Assembly (NCBI GenBank): GCA_030829675.1
Contig: JAURAE010000066.1
Span: 1 to 7,231 of the forward strand
Length of the DNA: 7,231 nucleotides
From: Schleiferiaceae bacterium
GTDB lineage: Bacteria > Bacteroidota > Bacteroidia > Flavobacteriales > Schleiferiaceae
Direction: 5' to 3'
In this document: positions 6,790-7,231 of the stretch, one piece after another
How positions within the stretch are numbered: the first letter of the stretch is position 1
Layout: every line of letters begins with the position of its first letter
Notes under the pieces: model-generated
Told to the model about the DNA's origin: nothing
Seen by the model: the letters and a program-made list of their open reading frames with translations, nothing else
Databases searched by the model: none
Position numbers and translations under genes: made by a program

Positions 6790-6793
6790 TTAC

Positions 6794-7231
6794 ATGTCAG
6801 ATCGCAAGTTTCTCACACGTTGCTTACAATTGGCCAATTATGCTCGCGGCAACACCTCTCCTAACCCATTGGTGGGCGCTGTGGTCGTACACAAAGGTCG
6901 AATTATAGGCGAAGGCTACCACCACCGCGCCGGCGAACCGCACGCGGAAGTGATGGCCATCCGATCTGTGAAAGACCCATCGTTACTCCCCGAATCTACC
7001 GTTTACTGCAGTCTCGAACCCTGTTCTCATTTCGGAAAAACACCACCCTGCAGTCATCTTCTAGTGGAACATGGGGTACAACGAGTGGTCATTGGATGTC
7101 TAGACCCCAATCCCTTAGTTGCAGGTCGCGGCAAGGCCTACCTCGAACAACACGGCGTCCAAGTAGATACGTACGAAGCCCCTGAAGCGTTTGAAGCACT
7201 GAACAAGGTGTTCTTCACTAACTTCTTGAAA
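6794..7231 (+). CDS. ribD: Riboflavin biosynthesis bifunctional deaminase/reductase, N-terminal deaminase domain
   Basis: RibD performs two successive cytoplasmic steps of riboflavin synthesis, deamination of the pyrimidine intermediate and NADPH-dependent reduction of its ribosyl side chain. The first 146 residues are visible and the frame is open to the right edge. They form a zinc-dependent cytidine-deaminase-type domain. TSPNPLVGAVVV (21-32) is a RibD signature, HAE at 50-52 gives the zinc ligand His50 and proton shuttle Glu52, and EPCSHFGKTPPC (75-86) supplies Cys77 and Cys86. CLDPNPLVAGRGKAYLEQHG is the RibD-specific loop, and LNKVFFTNFLK at the edge resembles the link into the reductase domain. 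The family is usually about 350 residues, so the reductase should lie beyond the window; a deaminase-only protein cannot be excluded. It diverges from prmC across 38 bp and has a TACCTTTG element just upstream. Confidence 0.95.
   Translation, partial: MSDRKFLTRCLQLANYARGNTSPNPLVGAVVVHKGRIIGEGYHHRAGEPHAEVMAIRSVKDPSLLPESTVYCSLEPCSHFGKTPPCSHLLVEHGVQRVVIGCLDPNPLVAGRGKAYLEQHGVQVDTYEAPEAFEALNKVFFTNFLK

Overview
The window reads as ordinary housekeeping DNA from a member of the Bacteroidota, most likely a Flavobacteriales-type organism. The protein variants are typical of that phylum: GTTAE in DapA, PAMDLDMY in CoaBC, the Bacteroidota form of RNA polymerase omega/Rpb6, a short BamD lipoprotein, and 'LNKVFFT' near the end of the visible part of RibD. 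No gene start has a convincing Shine-Dalgarno sequence. The recognisable promoter-like elements have the Bacteroidota form TAnnTTTG rather than the sigma-70 form. Family and phylum assignments rest on recalled family features, because no database search was possible.

Layout: eight genes lie head to tail on the minus strand and one diverges on the plus strand. In transcription order from the right, the minus-strand genes are prmC (release-factor methyltransferase), ligA (NAD+-dependent DNA ligase), a small uncharacterised gene, dapA (4-hydroxy-tetrahydrodipicolinate synthase), a GT-B-like glycosyltransferase gene, bamD (outer-membrane assembly lipoprotein), rpoZ-like (RNA polymerase omega) and coaBC, which runs off the left edge. 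On the plus strand ribD (riboflavin deaminase/reductase) starts 38 bp from the prmC ATG and runs off the right edge. There is no non-coding stretch longer than about 40 bp, and I see no tRNA, rRNA, insertion sequence, CRISPR array or convincing intrinsic terminator.

The minus-strand genes look like one operon. The first four (prmC-ligA-hypothetical-dapA) are joined by three successive 4-bp ATGA stop/start overlaps, which suggests translational coupling. From dapA onward the gaps are 7 to 30 bp. A TAnnTTTG element just upstream of bamD suggests that bamD-rpoZ-coaBC can also be transcribed separately. The gene functions are unrelated (translation termination, DNA repair, lysine/peptidoglycan precursors, envelope assembly, transcription, CoA synthesis), as expected for a growth-linked housekeeping cluster.

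I do not see an exciting undescribed system here. The points most worth a second look are the near-leaderless promoter architecture at ribD, prmC and bamD, the uncharacterised gene coupled between ligA and dapA, the glycosyltransferase of unknown substrate inside the cluster, and the loss of the lysine-feedback residues in DapA.
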